Of a DNA stretch of 64,000 bases, positions 46,562-51,850 are shown piece after piece (the stretch's first letter is position 1; every line of letters starts with the position of its first letter). The notes beneath the pieces are model-generated. The model made no database searches. It was not told the DNA's origin and saw nothing but the letters and a program-made list of their open reading frames with translations. Both the position numbers and the translations under genes were made by a program. The DNA is from Diadema setosum (taxonomy: Eukaryota; Echinodermata; Echinoidea; Diadematoida; Diadematidae), in NCBI RefSeq assembly GCF_964275005.1, contig NC_092705.1, positions 13,734,385-13,798,384 of the forward strand, in the 5' to 3' direction.

Positions 46562-48832
46562 ATTCTGATGTTGCAGTAAAGTGAATATTGATTTTACGCC
46601 CAATATTTCTTTTTCTCACGAATTGTCGTCGTCAGAGTCTGTTTGTTTTATTGCTAAAAGTGACCTGTCGAAATGTACAAAATACATCGACTTTAAGTAA
46701 AAAATAAATACAAACATGAAAACCTTTGTTTCAGAGCTTTCGGTACGAGCAAGGATACACCAGAGAACATCGAGTCATCAAGATGTTCTGGGAAGTCTTT
46801 CACAGTCTTCTAGAGGAAGAGAAGAGAGAATTCTTGAGTAAGTTGGTTTTACTAAGGAGCTTTCAAACAATCCTTAGTTTTTCCTTGCATATCACAACAG
46901 TCAATAGCTTTGCTAAGGTTAAGACTTCCACGTATGTATTCTGAAAAAAAAAAACGAAAAAAAAAAACACCAAACACCCCTGCACAAGTCTTTCAATATT
47001 CTGTTGTGAAATACCATGTCATACTACTTTGGAACTGACAGTGTCAAGTTGGGAATCCAATAAAAATGTTCTGCAGAGTTTTATTCCTCAACCTTTAAGC
47101 AGGTACTGCAATAAATAGAGTACAAAGATTCAGTTTGTCGTTTGCAGTCGTACACAGATTAAGAAAGTAAAACCATGGTTAGCAACACAGTGTTCTTTTA
47201 AATCAAAAGCCAGCATCTGCTTGGTTGAAGCAATTTTCCCTGTGGTCCTCATTTAGACCCTTGAGGGTTAATATCTTTACATCAGACGATTGTTTATGGT
47301 CTGCCTTTCTCTTCCTGGCTATTGCTGTGGGTTATCATTCAACTGAGTCTTTGTAAAACTGTACAAATAATTGAATTTATCATTTTCATCGTCGTTGTAT
47401 ATTCGGCACTGAGCAACACCATAAGCACCCGATATGCAATCTTGCATCGACGTATCTTCCAAACCTAGTCTCTCTTCGCTCAAACTCTTCTGCCAGACCC
47501 CTCCGTTCATCTTCTTCTCTCCAATTACTTCATGGCCCACGTACAAAAACCCATTATGGTGACCGAGCCTTCTCCTCCATTGCCTCCACCCTTTGGAATA
47601 AACTCCCTCTTCATATTCAAAATGCCTCATTCATTGTACGCTTGTATTACTGATATGTTTTTGCTGTACATTGTGTAAAGGCAATGAAGAAAAACTATTT
47701 TGTTAACAACTGATGATTATGTATATATGTATGGCTCCAACGATGTATGTACATTTGTATATGTACATGTACATGTATGTTCATGTACAATGATAATCCA
47801 GGAATCAATAAATCAAATCAAATCAAATCAAATCAAATCATCTATTGAATCATTTTAAATCCTTCTCAAAACTCATCTGTTTAATTAGTTGTACATATAT
47901 ACATATATTTTTATTTTATTATCTTTCTTTTTTTTTTGCTGGAGGTGCACACAGTTATTATTTCTTGTACCACTGAATCACACGTATCGTTTTTCTTGTT
48001 CATCGTCTTTTGACTGTAATTAATGTTATTGTGTTTTCTATAGTCTTTGTATGAATAGCACGTGTGCGCTTAGAAACACAAGTATAAAGCGTCATATAAA
48101 GGCACTATCATTATTATTATCATCATAAATCACCATGACAAAACGTTACAGTCAAAGCGTTGAAATAAAATGGTTTGTAAAATGATGGCATGAATGAAGG
48201 AGAATCTTTTATGGCTTCTATAGTTCCTTTCCTTCCTTCTCTTTGCGGAAATGCATACAGAGTGATGAGGTAAATGGATAGGAATTTCATTAAAAGCAAC
48301 AATTGTTACATCTGTGAAAAAAAAGTTTCACCTTGGTGAAATAAAGCTGCTCTTATACACCTCTTCAAGAGAATATTCCAGGTGATTATCAGGCATTCTC
48401 TTTTATATAAAATGATGTGTATATAGGCCTAATTTTGGATTTTTTTTTATAGAAAAAAGGTGTCAAATAAATTGAATCTTTTAGCATGATAAATATTTTT
48501 TTAAATGTATATATAATTATGTTAATATGTTTATATGTATCTGTATATGAGCATATGCGTATGGGTACTATTATATCCCTGTAGGATTCTTCACTGGAGC
48601 CACACATGTACCTGTTGGTGGATTCGGAGTGATCGGTCCTCGAATGTGGCCCATGGGCGGGGAAAAAGACTGTCGCGGGGAAGCACCGGAGGAAATGTGC
48701 CCTGAAGTAAACACCTGCCAAGGATTCGTTGTGCTACATCTCCCAATGTACAGACGCAAGGAACACCTGGAATTTCGGCTGAAGAAAGCCCTTAATATCA
48801 CCACAGGTTTCCACAAGTTACACATTCCTTGA
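7467..48832 (+). CDS. HECT-type E3 ubiquitin ligase, HERC-like, copy 1 (12 coding exons)
   Basis: HECT ligases accept ubiquitin from an E2 on a catalytic cysteine and pass it to a substrate lysine. Joining exons 7467-7630, 16194-16296, 17575-17785, 19674-19819, 21268-21426, 27178-27432, 28269-28373, 32511-32632, 40176-40361, 40800-41013, 46735-46837 and 48585-48832 gives 2016 nt, i.e. 671 residues plus stop, with consistent phase at every junction. Residues about 300-671 form the HECT domain: [39 protein letters not shown] and the C-lobe NTCQG with the catalytic Cys near 634. The N-terminal 260 residues include an acidic DDDQYFD segment and regions weakly like the pre-HECT part of HERC3/4. 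No RCC1 repeats are present. A TGA in frame upstream supports the start. The length is short for a HERC (about 1000 residues). Paralogue identity within the HERC group is unsure. Confidence 0.88.
7631..8477. other. Intron 1 sequence, unassigned
   Basis: There is a G run at about 7734-7747 and A/T runs. I see no gene or recognised repeat. Confidence 0.5.
8478..8808. mobile_element. Fold-back MITE, family A, copy 1
   Basis: The left end TTAAAGGGATGGTATAGT.TTGGTTGAG pairs with the right end CTCAACCAAAACTAT..CGTCCCTTTAA. The inner arms also pair (TTTGCGAGATACTTAGAAACC against GGTTTCTCATTACCTCGCAAG). A second copy lies at 20748-21135. It has no coding capacity. Confidence 0.8.
8809..10400. other. 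Intron 1 sequence with G/C homopolymer repeats
   Basis: The region holds long G and C runs (9284-9294, 9357-9375, 9385-9397, 9625-9637) in segments that look like old interspersed repeats (for example GGCGTAAATCC near 9260, GGCGTAGCCAGGA near 10132). The ORFs here are Gly/Pro homopolymer artefacts. No gene is supported. Confidence 0.55.
10405..12690. repeat. Satellite array, about 14 units of 130-200 bp
   Basis: Each unit contains TTGAAAATTTTGACATT, a TACAGTCC(C)AAAA box, TTTGTAGCTA, TTTTTCGCTT, a G run, a CACCGGGCGCAACTGCTGG box, CGGCAGCAACATCAGGAGAAT and a GAGCGAGCGAAGCGAGCGAGC block. The GACATT landmark recurs near 10420, 10580, 10710, 10865, 11035, 11205, 11360, 11530, 11700, 11865, 12025, 12205, 12405 and 12575. 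Unit variants alternate (some lack the full GCGA block). All minus-strand ORFs in this region are repeat translations, not genes. Confidence 0.93.
12353..12380. repeat. Short hairpin inserted in a satellite unit
   Basis: AGGGAGGTG...CACCTCCCT replaces part of the GAGCGAGCGAAGCGAGC block found in the neighbouring units. A near-identical hairpin in the opposite orientation occurs at 13316-13340. Confidence 0.75.
12691..13515. other. Intron 1 sequence with an unrecognised 163-codon ORF
   Basis: A + strand frame from 13129 to 13620 is open for 163 codons and contains the AAGGAGGTG...CACCTCCCT hairpin at 13316-13340. The predicted protein (Ala/Ser/Leu-rich) resembles nothing I know, and its end overlaps a fold-back repeat. 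I treat it as a probable chance ORF in a GC-richer patch. Confidence 0.5.
13520..13875. repeat. Imperfect fold-back repeat
   Basis: GCGACGAGACTACGAACAGT near 13575 pairs with ACTGTTCGTAGTCTCG near 13735. The outer blocks TATAGCCTATAA and TTATAGGCTAT also pair. The two halves surround an A-rich centre (about 13677-13692). Confidence 0.75.
13876..14060. repeat. G/C-run repeat segment
   Basis: Alternating G and C runs (about 13955-14035) form a self-complementary segment ending with CGGGATTTACGCC. A related GGCGTAAATCC motif begins the G-rich patch at about 9260. This looks like an old interspersed repeat. Confidence 0.5.
14061..16193. other. Intron 1 sequence, unassigned
   Basis: I recognise no gene here. 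A small palindrome, AGTCCAGA...TCTGGACT, lies at 14848-14876. The rest is moderate-complexity AT-rich DNA. Confidence 0.5.
16194..16296 (+). CDS. HECT ligase copy 1, coding exon 2
   Basis: The acceptor is TATAG and the donor GTTTGT. The start is set by phase (one base completes the split codon) and by the copy 2 exon at 58811-58940, which is 27 nt longer. It encodes an acidic stretch [22 protein letters not shown]. The first base may be off by one or two. Confidence 0.8.
16340..16463. repeat. AT/CA-rich simple sequence
   Basis: Degenerate TATA and ACAC tracts lie just before a CACTG-ended MITE. The ORF across it is not credible. Confidence 0.7.
16464..16956. mobile_element. CACTG-ended MITE with internal GGTGTTA array
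   Basis: The ends are CACTGCAAAAA at 16464 and TTTTTACAGTG ending at 16956, so they are inverted and near-perfect. Inside, GGTGTTAA/TTAACACC boxes recur in both orientations about a dozen times, so the element can fold on itself throughout. There is no coding sequence. The CACTG termini suggest a CACTA/EnSpm-type or related non-autonomous DNA transposon. Confidence 0.75.
16957..17574. other. Intron 2 sequence homologous to copy 2
   Basis: Blocks such as TTGATCTCCCGT, ATCAATGC.TT/CCT and the last bases before exon 3 match the copy 2 intron at about 59300-60360. There is no gene. Confidence 0.6.
17575..17785 (+). CDS. HECT ligase copy 1, coding exon 3
   Basis: The acceptor is TTGCTCAG and the donor GTGAGA, with phase 0 in and 1 out (211 nt). 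It encodes residues 90-160, including [35 protein letters not shown] and [15 protein letters not shown]. It is nearly identical to copy 2 exon 3 (60361-60571) and is the most conserved of the shared exons. Confidence 0.9.
18488..18640 (+). pseudogene. LINE reverse transcriptase scrap
   Basis: The + frame reads [20 protein letters not shown], then [17 protein letters not shown]. This matches the catalytic-Asp motif region (typically FVDLEKAFDRVPR) of non-LTR reverse transcriptases. Stops and the short length show a dead fragment. Family assignment is not possible. Confidence 0.7.
18700..18915. mobile_element. Tigger/pogo-like MITE
   Basis: CAGTGGACTTCCCTTATAACG at the left pairs imperfectly with CGTTATAATGGGAGTGCC at the right. 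The interior is rich in CGTTAT and TTCGTTA boxes with an A run. The CAGTGG...TATAACG ends resemble Tigger/pogo-type terminal repeats. There is no transposase. Confidence 0.6.
19040..19520. repeat. Degenerate simple repeat built on AAAATGTCAGAGGT
   Basis: Units such as AAATGTCAGAGGT and AAAATGCCA recur irregularly. A related run (AAATGGCAGTGA, AAAACGGCCAA) occupies the same intron of copy 2 at about 61140-61330. It therefore predates the duplication. Confidence 0.65.
19674..19819 (+). CDS. HECT ligase copy 1, coding exon 4
   Basis: The acceptor is CTCGCAG and the donor GTAGGT, with phase 1 in and 0 out (146 nt). It encodes [21 protein letters not shown] to [10 protein letters not shown], a helical segment that resembles the pre-HECT region of HERC-type proteins. 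Copy 2 has the same length at 61584-61729. Confidence 0.9.
19820..20560. other. Intron 4 sequence, unassigned
   Basis: I recognise no gene or repeat family. Confidence 0.5.
20565..20645 (+). repeat. tRNA-derived SINE head or tRNA pseudogene
   Basis: An A-box-like TAGCCTGATGGTATAG is followed about 45 bases later by a B-box-like CGTTCGAATCGC. This is the spacing of the internal pol III promoter of tRNAs and tRNA-derived SINEs. A proper acceptor stem is not evident, so it is not called as a functional tRNA. Confidence 0.5.
20748..21135. mobile_element. Fold-back MITE, family A, copy 2
   Basis: The ends TTAAAGGGATGGTACAGT and CCAAAACTATACGATCCCTT match the element at 8478-8808. The inner blocks TTTTGCGAGATACCAAGAAA and AATTTTCATCAAATAAACGTT also match. 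It lies in intron 4. Confidence 0.8.
21268..21426 (+). CDS. HECT ligase copy 1, coding exon 5
   Basis: The acceptor is TTCTCCAG and the donor GTATGA, with phase 0 at both ends (159 nt). It encodes [20 protein letters not shown], which parallels the VNE...IPY..FY(I/L) segment upstream of the HECT domain in HERC3/4-like proteins. Copy 2 has a 153-nt equivalent at 63485-63637. Confidence 0.9.
21705..22560 (+). repeat. Interspersed repeat with GCCTCCGCC end and (CCGT)n, copy 1
   Basis: It begins ATGCCTCCGCCACGAA, then a (CCGT)n tract at about 21755-21800, then ATTTTGTGGACA, TCCTAATGAAACTTGGCATG and GTGCCTATCAACTTTTGG, followed by repeated AAAGGTCAAGGTCAA modules. A longer inverted copy lies at 56580-57965. 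No coding sequence. Confidence 0.88.
22561..23780. other. Intron 5 sequence, unassigned
   Basis: I recognise no gene. The ORF at 23206-23418 has no familiar features. Confidence 0.5.
23775..23935. repeat. TATA/TGTA microsatellite
   Basis: CA, then long TA/TGTATA tracts. The ORF across it is Tyr/Ile simple sequence. Confidence 0.9.
24200..25440. repeat. Three diverged modules of one repeat, with TG microsatellite
   Basis: Modules starting with a GGCAGATC/GGCGGATC/GACAGATT box followed by a GGG(C/G)CC-rich stretch recur at about 24260, 24890 and 25190. Each continues with TTTCATCAAACTTGG/TTGTTCAAATTGGCAGGTA-like text and a conclusion resembling GACCCC(A/T)GAACCCCC. A (TG)n tract at 24311-24345 and an (AATTC)n tract at about 24637-24665 lie within. 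This is an old interspersed or tandem repeat without coding sequence. Confidence 0.6.
25670..26165 (+). repeat. Interspersed repeat (retroposon 3' end), copy 1
   Basis: Blocks such as CATGTGGCTTATCCGACCCC, TGTACCCGTGCTCC, GGGACCTACGCTC and GTTCCTTCATATTTCTTTAGC match, in reverse orientation, 50185-50645. The right end is GAAATATGAAATAAATTGGAATT, like the A-rich tail of a retroposon. Confidence 0.8.
26166..27177. other. Intron 5 sequence, unassigned
   Basis: I see no gene or clear repeat. A small inverted pair, CAAAGAGATTTTTC and AAAAATCTCTTTG, lies near 26280-26320. Confidence 0.5.
27178..27432 (+). CDS. HECT ligase copy 1, coding exon 6 (start of HECT domain)
   Basis: The acceptor is CAACTCAG and the donor GTAAAA, phase 0 at both ends (255 nt, residues 262-346). 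It runs from [16 protein letters not shown] through [19 protein letters not shown] to [22 protein letters not shown]. The last part corresponds to the (E/D)GVDAGG(V/L) loop of HECT N-lobes, but the Asp is Asn here. Confidence 0.9.
27540..27765. repeat. Imperfect fold-back built on CCCACGAGT/ACTCGTGGG
   Basis: ACCCACGAGTTATACAGTCC at about 27586 pairs with GACTCGTGGGCTATATGACTC near 27720. TCGAACTC and GAGTTCGA boxes recur between them. No coding function is seen. Confidence 0.55.
27766..28268. other. Intron 6 sequence, unassigned
   Basis: No gene or clear repeat is seen. Confidence 0.5.
28269..28373 (+). CDS. HECT ligase copy 1, coding exon 7
   Basis: The acceptor is CTACCAG and the donor GTGTGT, phase 0 at both ends (105 nt). 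It encodes [20 protein letters not shown] to STTCWFNK, matching the (K/R)EFF.L...EL.....FW/WF segment of the HECT N-lobe. Confidence 0.92.
28430..29620. repeat. Tandem repeat array, period about 205-225 bp
   Basis: AAAACCCATGTCATTTTCACGAAACTTGAC.AAATTGTAGA recurs at about 28867, 29078 and 29298. GTTCATGTGCTCGTTTTTGTG and AGCAGCGCCCCCATGCGACA recur in step. More diverged units lie at about 28430-28650, 28650-28860 and 29505-29620. Short ORFs in it are not genes. Confidence 0.88.
29621..30380. other. Intron 7 sequence, unassigned
   Basis: It has simple TTTG, GTT and C-run tracts (29703-29735, 29941-29953, 30197-30222) and no recognised gene. Confidence 0.5.
30380..30880. other. CpG-rich patch inside intron 7
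   Basis: Unlike its AT-rich surroundings, this 500 bp is rich in CG dinucleotides (for example GTAACGCGTACAGTCGTCACGCG, GCGCGGCCGCGGTCGGG). It could be an internal promoter or a GC-rich repeat. The ORFs on both strands have no recognisable product. Confidence 0.4.
31100..31445 (+). repeat. LINE-type 3' end with CCATT/CCATA tail
   Basis: CAATTCAGCCGTTCGGCTGCGAAGTTTGATCAATAAACC is followed by CATTCCATACCATTCCATACC. A small stem (CAGCCG/CGGCTG) plus AATAAA and a short tandem tail is typical of non-LTR retrotransposon 3' ends. No coding portion was recognised upstream. Confidence 0.55.
31620..32115. repeat. Direct duplication of a Tigger-like repeat segment
   Basis: About 170 bp, from CCGAGGCTTAAAAGAGGTGAA to AACAATCCTTTTGGTCGGAT, occurs at about 31660-31822 and again at about 31950-32108. 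The preceding CTTATGTTTTTC.CCCACATACG also recurs (31634 and 31858). The second copy has an extra 58 bp, including AAACCCCGTTATTACGAGCTCG. ACAACGAGGTCGATTAC resembles Tigger/pogo-type terminal sequence. Confidence 0.8.
32150..32400. repeat. Palindromic array of CGTTATTCCGAAG boxes
   Basis: CGTTATTCCGAAG or CGTTAATCCGAA boxes occur about seven times on the left half (32163-32310). The reverse complement (TTCGGAATAACGA or TTGGAATAATGA) occurs four times on the right half (32333-32395). The whole segment folds on itself. It ends about 110 bp before exon 8. Confidence 0.85.
32511..32632 (+). CDS. HECT ligase copy 1, coding exon 8
   Basis: The acceptor is TTGATACAG and the donor GTCAGT, phase 0 in and 2 out (122 nt). 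It encodes [40 protein letters not shown]. This matches the G..LG.AIYN...(L/D)..FP..(L/F)YKKL stretch of HECT N-lobes. Confidence 0.92.
32633..34079. other. Intron 8 sequence, mostly unassigned
   Basis: A possible DNA-transposon end, TACAGCGTGTCCCAGAAAAA, lies at about 32990. There are T and G runs at 33582-33610. I see no gene. Confidence 0.45.
34090..34350. repeat. Direct repeat, period about 155 bp, flanking the Mag element
   Basis: CAAAAAGCAC.CTTGGACCAGTAGAGC.AGGGTACTGGC.CACAG.TAAGAGTCTC is found at about 34095 and 34239. ATGTCATGAC(T)CTTGCTGACTAA follows in both copies. It lies just 3' of the antisense Mag-type element. It could be duplicated long-terminal-repeat sequence, but no matching partner is evident at the other end. 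Confidence 0.75.
34369..34887 (-). pseudogene. Mag-type element, integrase C-terminal tail
   Basis: The frame carries [20 protein letters not shown] text ([20 protein letters not shown]), then [37 protein letters not shown] and [11 protein letters not shown]. This is the C-terminal chromatin/DNA-binding part and tail of Mag-lineage integrases. It is separated from the catalytic part by a frameshift and a decayed stretch of about 55 bp. Confidence 0.82.
34942..35970 (-). pseudogene. Mag-type element, integrase
   Basis: The open frame of 342 residues has an HHCC-type zinc-binding module ([15 protein letters not shown]...CSVCNAMKP). It also has the catalytic core with [15 protein letters not shown] (Asp), VITDNGPQF (Asp) and [10 protein letters not shown] (Glu). 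The DDE triad is therefore present. Its start, [12 protein letters not shown], is really the end of RNase H, out of frame with the preceding part. An 18-bp perfect inverted repeat (35842-35859 with 35873-35890) lies inside. Confidence 0.87.
35842..35890. repeat. Perfect 18-bp inverted repeat with 13-nt loop
   Basis: AGATACACTTGGTTTGCG at 35842-35859 is exactly complementary to 35873-35890. It is inside the integrase frame, between RNase H and the zinc-binding module. Confidence 0.9.
35949..36280 (-). pseudogene. Mag-type element, RNase H
   Basis: Separated frames read [24 protein letters not shown] text near 36190-36265, then [20 protein letters not shown] and [21 protein letters not shown] small insertion after the first catalytic Asp (TTIQCD) and a one-base loss before FACERF break the frame. 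The connection to integrase is also shifted. Confidence 0.8.
36281..38250 (-). pseudogene. Mag-type element, gag-protease-reverse transcriptase
   Basis: Gag begins near 38250 ([20 protein letters not shown]). It shifts frame in the CAAAAGG run at about 38043 and continues as [20 protein letters not shown]. It is followed by [15 protein letters not shown] and [14 protein letters not shown] (zinc knuckles), [13 protein letters not shown] (protease Asp) and the RT. The RT jumps from VPIKLQ to [21 protein letters not shown], missing about 65-70 residues that normally lie between. The usual xxDD box reads [10 protein letters not shown]. Both changes remove catalytic aspartates. Confidence 0.87.
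38555..40175. other. Intron 8 remainder
   Basis: The 5' LTR of the Mag-type element may occupy part of 38555-38800, but I could not delimit it. The rest is AT-rich with no recognised gene. Confidence 0.45.
40176..40361 (+). CDS. HECT ligase copy 1, coding exon 9
   Basis: The acceptor is CTCACAG and the donor GTAGGT, with phase 2 in and 2 out (186 nt). It encodes [29 protein letters not shown] and the [16 protein letters not shown] segment. This matches the DL..LDP.....L and G....VT..N parts of HECT domains. Confidence 0.9.
40362..40799. other. Intron 9
   Basis: A short intron without recognised features. The text near 40665-40690 weakly resembles the arm of fold-back family B. Confidence 0.5.
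40800..41013 (+). CDS. HECT ligase copy 1, coding exon 10
   Basis: The acceptor is TGACTAG and the donor GTACGT, with phase 2 in and 0 out (214 nt). It encodes [46 protein letters not shown] and YDWRAFEE. This matches the EY..LY..Y.......Q..AF..GF..V......F...EL..L..G segment of HECT domains. Confidence 0.92.
41363..42997 (-). pseudogene. LTR element 2, RNase H end and integrase
   Basis: The 544-residue frame starts with the later part of RNase H ([32 protein letters not shown]). It continues with integrase: the HHCC module ([13 protein letters not shown]...CHGCLSL) and core residues in VSFGADVI (Asp), [10 protein letters not shown] (Asp) and [16 protein letters not shown] (Glu). The C-terminal part includes IQVGDLVYL. 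The end reads into the 45-bp LTR-derived repeat, so the natural C-terminus has been lost. Confidence 0.85.
43022..43645 (-). pseudogene. LTR element 2, second half of reverse transcriptase and start of RNase H
   Basis: It follows an in-frame TAG after QIPLS and reads [38 protein letters not shown] (the catalytic Asp pair), [15 protein letters not shown] and [21 protein letters not shown] frameshift lies near 43090, before the RNase H text [10 protein letters not shown], and a second lies in the run of A at about 43018-43025. Confidence 0.82.
43646..45973 (-). pseudogene. LTR element 2, gag-protease-RT N-terminal half
   Basis: This is a 775-residue open frame. The gag part includes [20 protein letters not shown] and [21 protein letters not shown] partial zinc-knuckle-like [16 protein letters not shown] lacks the first Cys expected. 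The protease motif is [16 protein letters not shown] begins with [20 protein letters not shown] and reaches [13 protein letters not shown], then a TAG stop. The gag start may be the internal Met of [13 protein letters not shown]. Confidence 0.83.
46115..46279 (-). repeat. Putative 5' LTR of LTR element 2
   Basis: On the minus strand it would begin TGTTATGTAGACATG, include AATAAA and end in the 45-bp segment shared with 41358-41402, followed by the TGGTGGCAGC primer-binding site. The outer boundary is a guess. The last bases read TTGCG rather than the usual CA. Confidence 0.55.
46280..46734. other. Intron 10 remainder with GT microsatellite
   Basis: A (GT)n tract lies at 46533-46560. Otherwise unassigned. 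Confidence 0.55.
46735..46837 (+). CDS. HECT ligase copy 1, coding exon 11
   Basis: The acceptor is TTGTTTCAG and the donor GTAAGT, with phase 0 in and 1 out (103 nt). It encodes [20 protein letters not shown] and [14 protein letters not shown]. This matches the Y..GY.....VI..FW.V......E.K..FL motif between HECT N- and C-lobes. Confidence 0.95.
47435..48125 (+). pseudogene. Second L2/CR1-like LINE 3' fragment, interrupted
   Basis: The + frame near 47455-47625 reads [20 protein letters not shown] and [20 protein letters not shown]. This is the conserved C-terminal tail of L2/CR1-like ORF2. Similarity resumes at about 47836 (IESFKSF.K.ICLI), after about 190 bp ending in an (AATCA)n tract. The 3' end has AAGCGTCATATAAAGGCACT and an ATT-triplet tail at 48107-48125. 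It lies in intron 11. Confidence 0.8.
47640..47838 (+). repeat. Insertion in LINE fragment ending in (AATCA)n
   Basis: About 190 bp separates two parts of the LINE coding tail. It ends with AATCAATAAATC and five or more AATCA units (47804-47838). This suggests a short retroposon 3' end inserted in the older LINE. Confidence 0.6.
48585..48832 (+). CDS. HECT ligase copy 1, coding exon 12 with catalytic cysteine and stop
   Basis: The acceptor is ATCCCTGTAG, phase 1 in, with TGA at 48830-48832. It encodes [20 protein letters not shown], a Gly/Glu-rich loop, then [20 protein letters not shown] and [14 protein letters not shown]. The Cys codon is at 48716-48718. The spacing of about 37 residues from Cys to the end is normal for HECT C-lobes. 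The usual HTC(F/Y)N reads NTCQG. Confidence 0.95.
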
Positions 48833-50184
48833 AGGAAAGAATAGAGGAAAAACCAGTCATTTGCTTCAAAGCCAAGATACAATGCCATGTTTCTGATTTC
48901 ATGGTCAAGATTTGATGTACCATGGCGAGATGCTGGAAGAAAGAAAAAAAAAAGACCGTTGTCTATGAAAGACAGAGACCGTATCTTACAGAGACATTAA
49001 GTTTTATGGATGCAATCATATTACATGTAATATCCCACTTTCAATGTGTGAGGAAAAGGGGAACCAAATGAATTATACAGAAGTTATTAATTAAAACAGC
49101 AAGATGTTGGCAAAATTTCAACTTGCTACTGGTGTCTGCATAAGAGGGCACGCAGACAAAAGAATAAGTCATGAAAACTGATGCGTGCCTATAACTACGG
49201 TTTCAAGCATGGTCTTTTCAAAATCCTAAAGAAATTCACATAATGATTGTGTCATGTTGGTACATTTTTCATATCATTCTTGTGCTACCGGGATGTAATG
49301 TGTGATAGTATAACACACATTCTGATGTACAACAAAGACCCATGAAACTCACAAGAAACCCTTACGATACTTACACAGCTACTTACACATTGTTTTCTTC
49401 AGATTGTGCAAAGTGTAAGAAGATGGTTATACTGTATTTAGATTAATTGTATAGATATTATGTTAGTACTTTGTTATGTATTATATCGTTTAAACTTAGC
49501 AAATTTTGCAGAGTAACACAAAATATGTCATTGTCATATTTTGGTGTTAGATCCTGGCTGTATACAGTTTGGTATATGCCACCCTCGGCAGCACTTGGTG
49601 TGATGGTCGCAATTTGGGGGGGGGGGGGGTTAATGAATACTTTCCTTCATCAACTAAAATATTGACCTTAAAAGGAGACAGCAATCAAATTTGAGTGTGG
49701 CAATAGTGTTAAAATCATGCAGGTGAATATCTTACATTTGCAGAAAGGAAGATTTTCAATGATAAATCAATATTTGTACAGCATCTAATTCCAAGACAAG
49801 TTTTTGTCGACAAAATCAAATCATTTTTTTTTTTTTAGACGAACTTTCCTTCATGGATTTATGTTTTACTGTCTGTCAGCATATTCAAAATTGGAATGAT
49901 TCTCCATGTGTCATGTTTTATTCTAATGCTTAGCATGATCTGGCTTCCACATCATGTTTTTTTTTTTTTTGGTCACTTAACACCATTTACAGTTGCTAGC
50001 TTGTAGCAGAACATTATCGCCGTACTGGATGTCGAATTCAGCCAAATGATAATGAAGATAATGATTGTAAATTAGTATTGTGCAATTTCTGTGGGAATGT
50101 ACTTACCTGCGCATTACAGCATAATCAAAATACGGAAGAGACAAGATAATTTATAAAGTAAATAACAAAGATATCAACTGAAAA
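48833..50184. other. 3' flank of copy 1, presumably including the 3' UTR
   Basis: It is AT-rich with a G run at 49617-49629 and a T run at 49957-49970. No poly(A) signal could be assigned with confidence, and there is no other gene. Confidence 0.5.
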
Positions 50185-50645
50185 GAATTTCAATTTCAAT
50201 TTATTTTCATATTTCTAGATGAAAAATTACATCAAATATAACAAAATTAAATGAAATACATGACATACATAGAATATTGCAAATACATAAAGCATAATAG
50301 TGGTCGATCTGTTAAATTTGGAATCTGCGAATGAATGCTAAAGAAATATGAAGGAACCTACTTAAAAGCGAGCTTGTTGAGCGTAGGTCCCAGTTAAAAT
50401 CGAGTTTAAGATTGAGAAGGGGAGCACGGGTACAACAATGACCGGAACATAAGAGAAAAACAAAATAAAAGAGTACAATTTTACAGTTACATAGCAAATT
50501 CTTCTCTAGTGCAGGTTAGGGGTCGGAAAAGCCACATGCTGTAGGCGGATAAACCGTTGTCGTTCTGGCAATACAATATGACTTAATATATAATAACAAT
50601 GATACCGTTTAGACAGTATTAGAAATGTGTACATTGAGTGTATTA
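50185..50645 (-). repeat. Interspersed repeat (retroposon 3' end), copy 2, inverted
   Basis: This is the reverse complement of the 25670-26165 repeat: GCTAAAGAAATATGAAGGAAC, GAGCGTAGGTCCCAGTT, GGGAGCACGGGTACAA and the A-rich tail TTTCAATTTATTTTCATATTTC at its left end. Confidence 0.8.
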
Positions 50646-51640
50646 AGAAGGGAACACATGCACCTGCAAATCCAGAAAAAAAAAGACATTCAACAACCAG
50701 TTACAGTGCAGTGAGAATGTGAAATACCAGCTGTTACCTCGTCCCAGCTATCGTTAAAGAAGGAAAAATATACATGAACACAGTGATAGGGCGCAAACAG
50801 CTGGGCTCTTAAAGTCTGGTTTAACATGACAACAACCCTACATGGAGTACAGTATGGCGGAATAGTCCTGGACAGCACAAAACAGAATTTCAATGAGCTG
50901 AATTAACGTACTTATTCAGTAAATACTGTCTTAATTTGCATTTGAAGGGTGATAGTGATAAACAATCTTTGAAAAGAATGCATACACTGAAATACCAAGG
51001 CAAATAAACGCAACTATGCATTTTATATTCGGTTTATTTCAATATTGGTTCTGTTGCATTCATAGATTCAATTAGAATAAAAGAGATTTAAAAAATCCCT
51101 CTCATCCTAATTGGTATGGTAATTTGCTTAGTGCGATAGACTGTAGATCGCACTGCATAATGAGTAAAAAACGAACAAACAAAACAGACCATATACTGAT
51201 AAACAAGTTTCGTCTTCTAAAGAACTGTGAAATGTAAACATATAAATACAGGCACTTGAGCAGATCCATTTCAGTCTACATGTAGACATAACTGGGCACA
51301 GAAAAGGAATGAATTCATCCGGTTGATGCTGTTTATTTGTGATGTTTTCAAAATGTGTGCTATTATTCATTATAATCATGAACTTATTTAGTCAGTATCA
51401 CCTGGTTAAATGTTAAACAGAAACTAAATATAACTGTTTCTGCAAAGGAAAGAATGTACATTAATTAAATGTATCTATTCGTTCGTCCATGTGTGCTTTG
51501 AGCTCATTCTGCTTTGGCTTAACAATGGCTAATGCAGGTTCTTTTTAACGGGTGCTTTTTTTGAATTATCATTATCACCTGTACCAGTACCGTTGCTGTA
51601 ATGTATAAGTTTTTACAGACATTTCGCCGTTCGTTTGTCA
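50646..51640. other. Intergenic sequence, unassigned
   Basis: No gene or repeat family is recognised. Confidence 0.5.
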
Positions 51641-51850
51641 TTGAATTTGATAGTCGGGTCATTCATTGAGTCGCCGAAATAAATAGCATTGGAAGACAAT
51701 ATAAATGACATAAATCATTATAGCTATTAAGGTATGCTGCACAAAAACTTGGTGTAGGTGAAGACTTTCAGAAGTTGGAGCTAGTCTTTTTGTTTGTACC
51801 ATAATGGATGGGTCTTTTGACGTAGGAGGTCTTTTGAATTCGCCCTTTCA
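51640..51850 (+). repeat. Intergenic direct repeat, copy 1
   Basis: ATAAATGACATAAATCATTATAGCT, CTGCACAAAAAC..GGTG and GATGGGTCTTTTGACGTAGGAG match 55785-56020 in the same orientation and order. No coding sequence. Confidence 0.8.
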
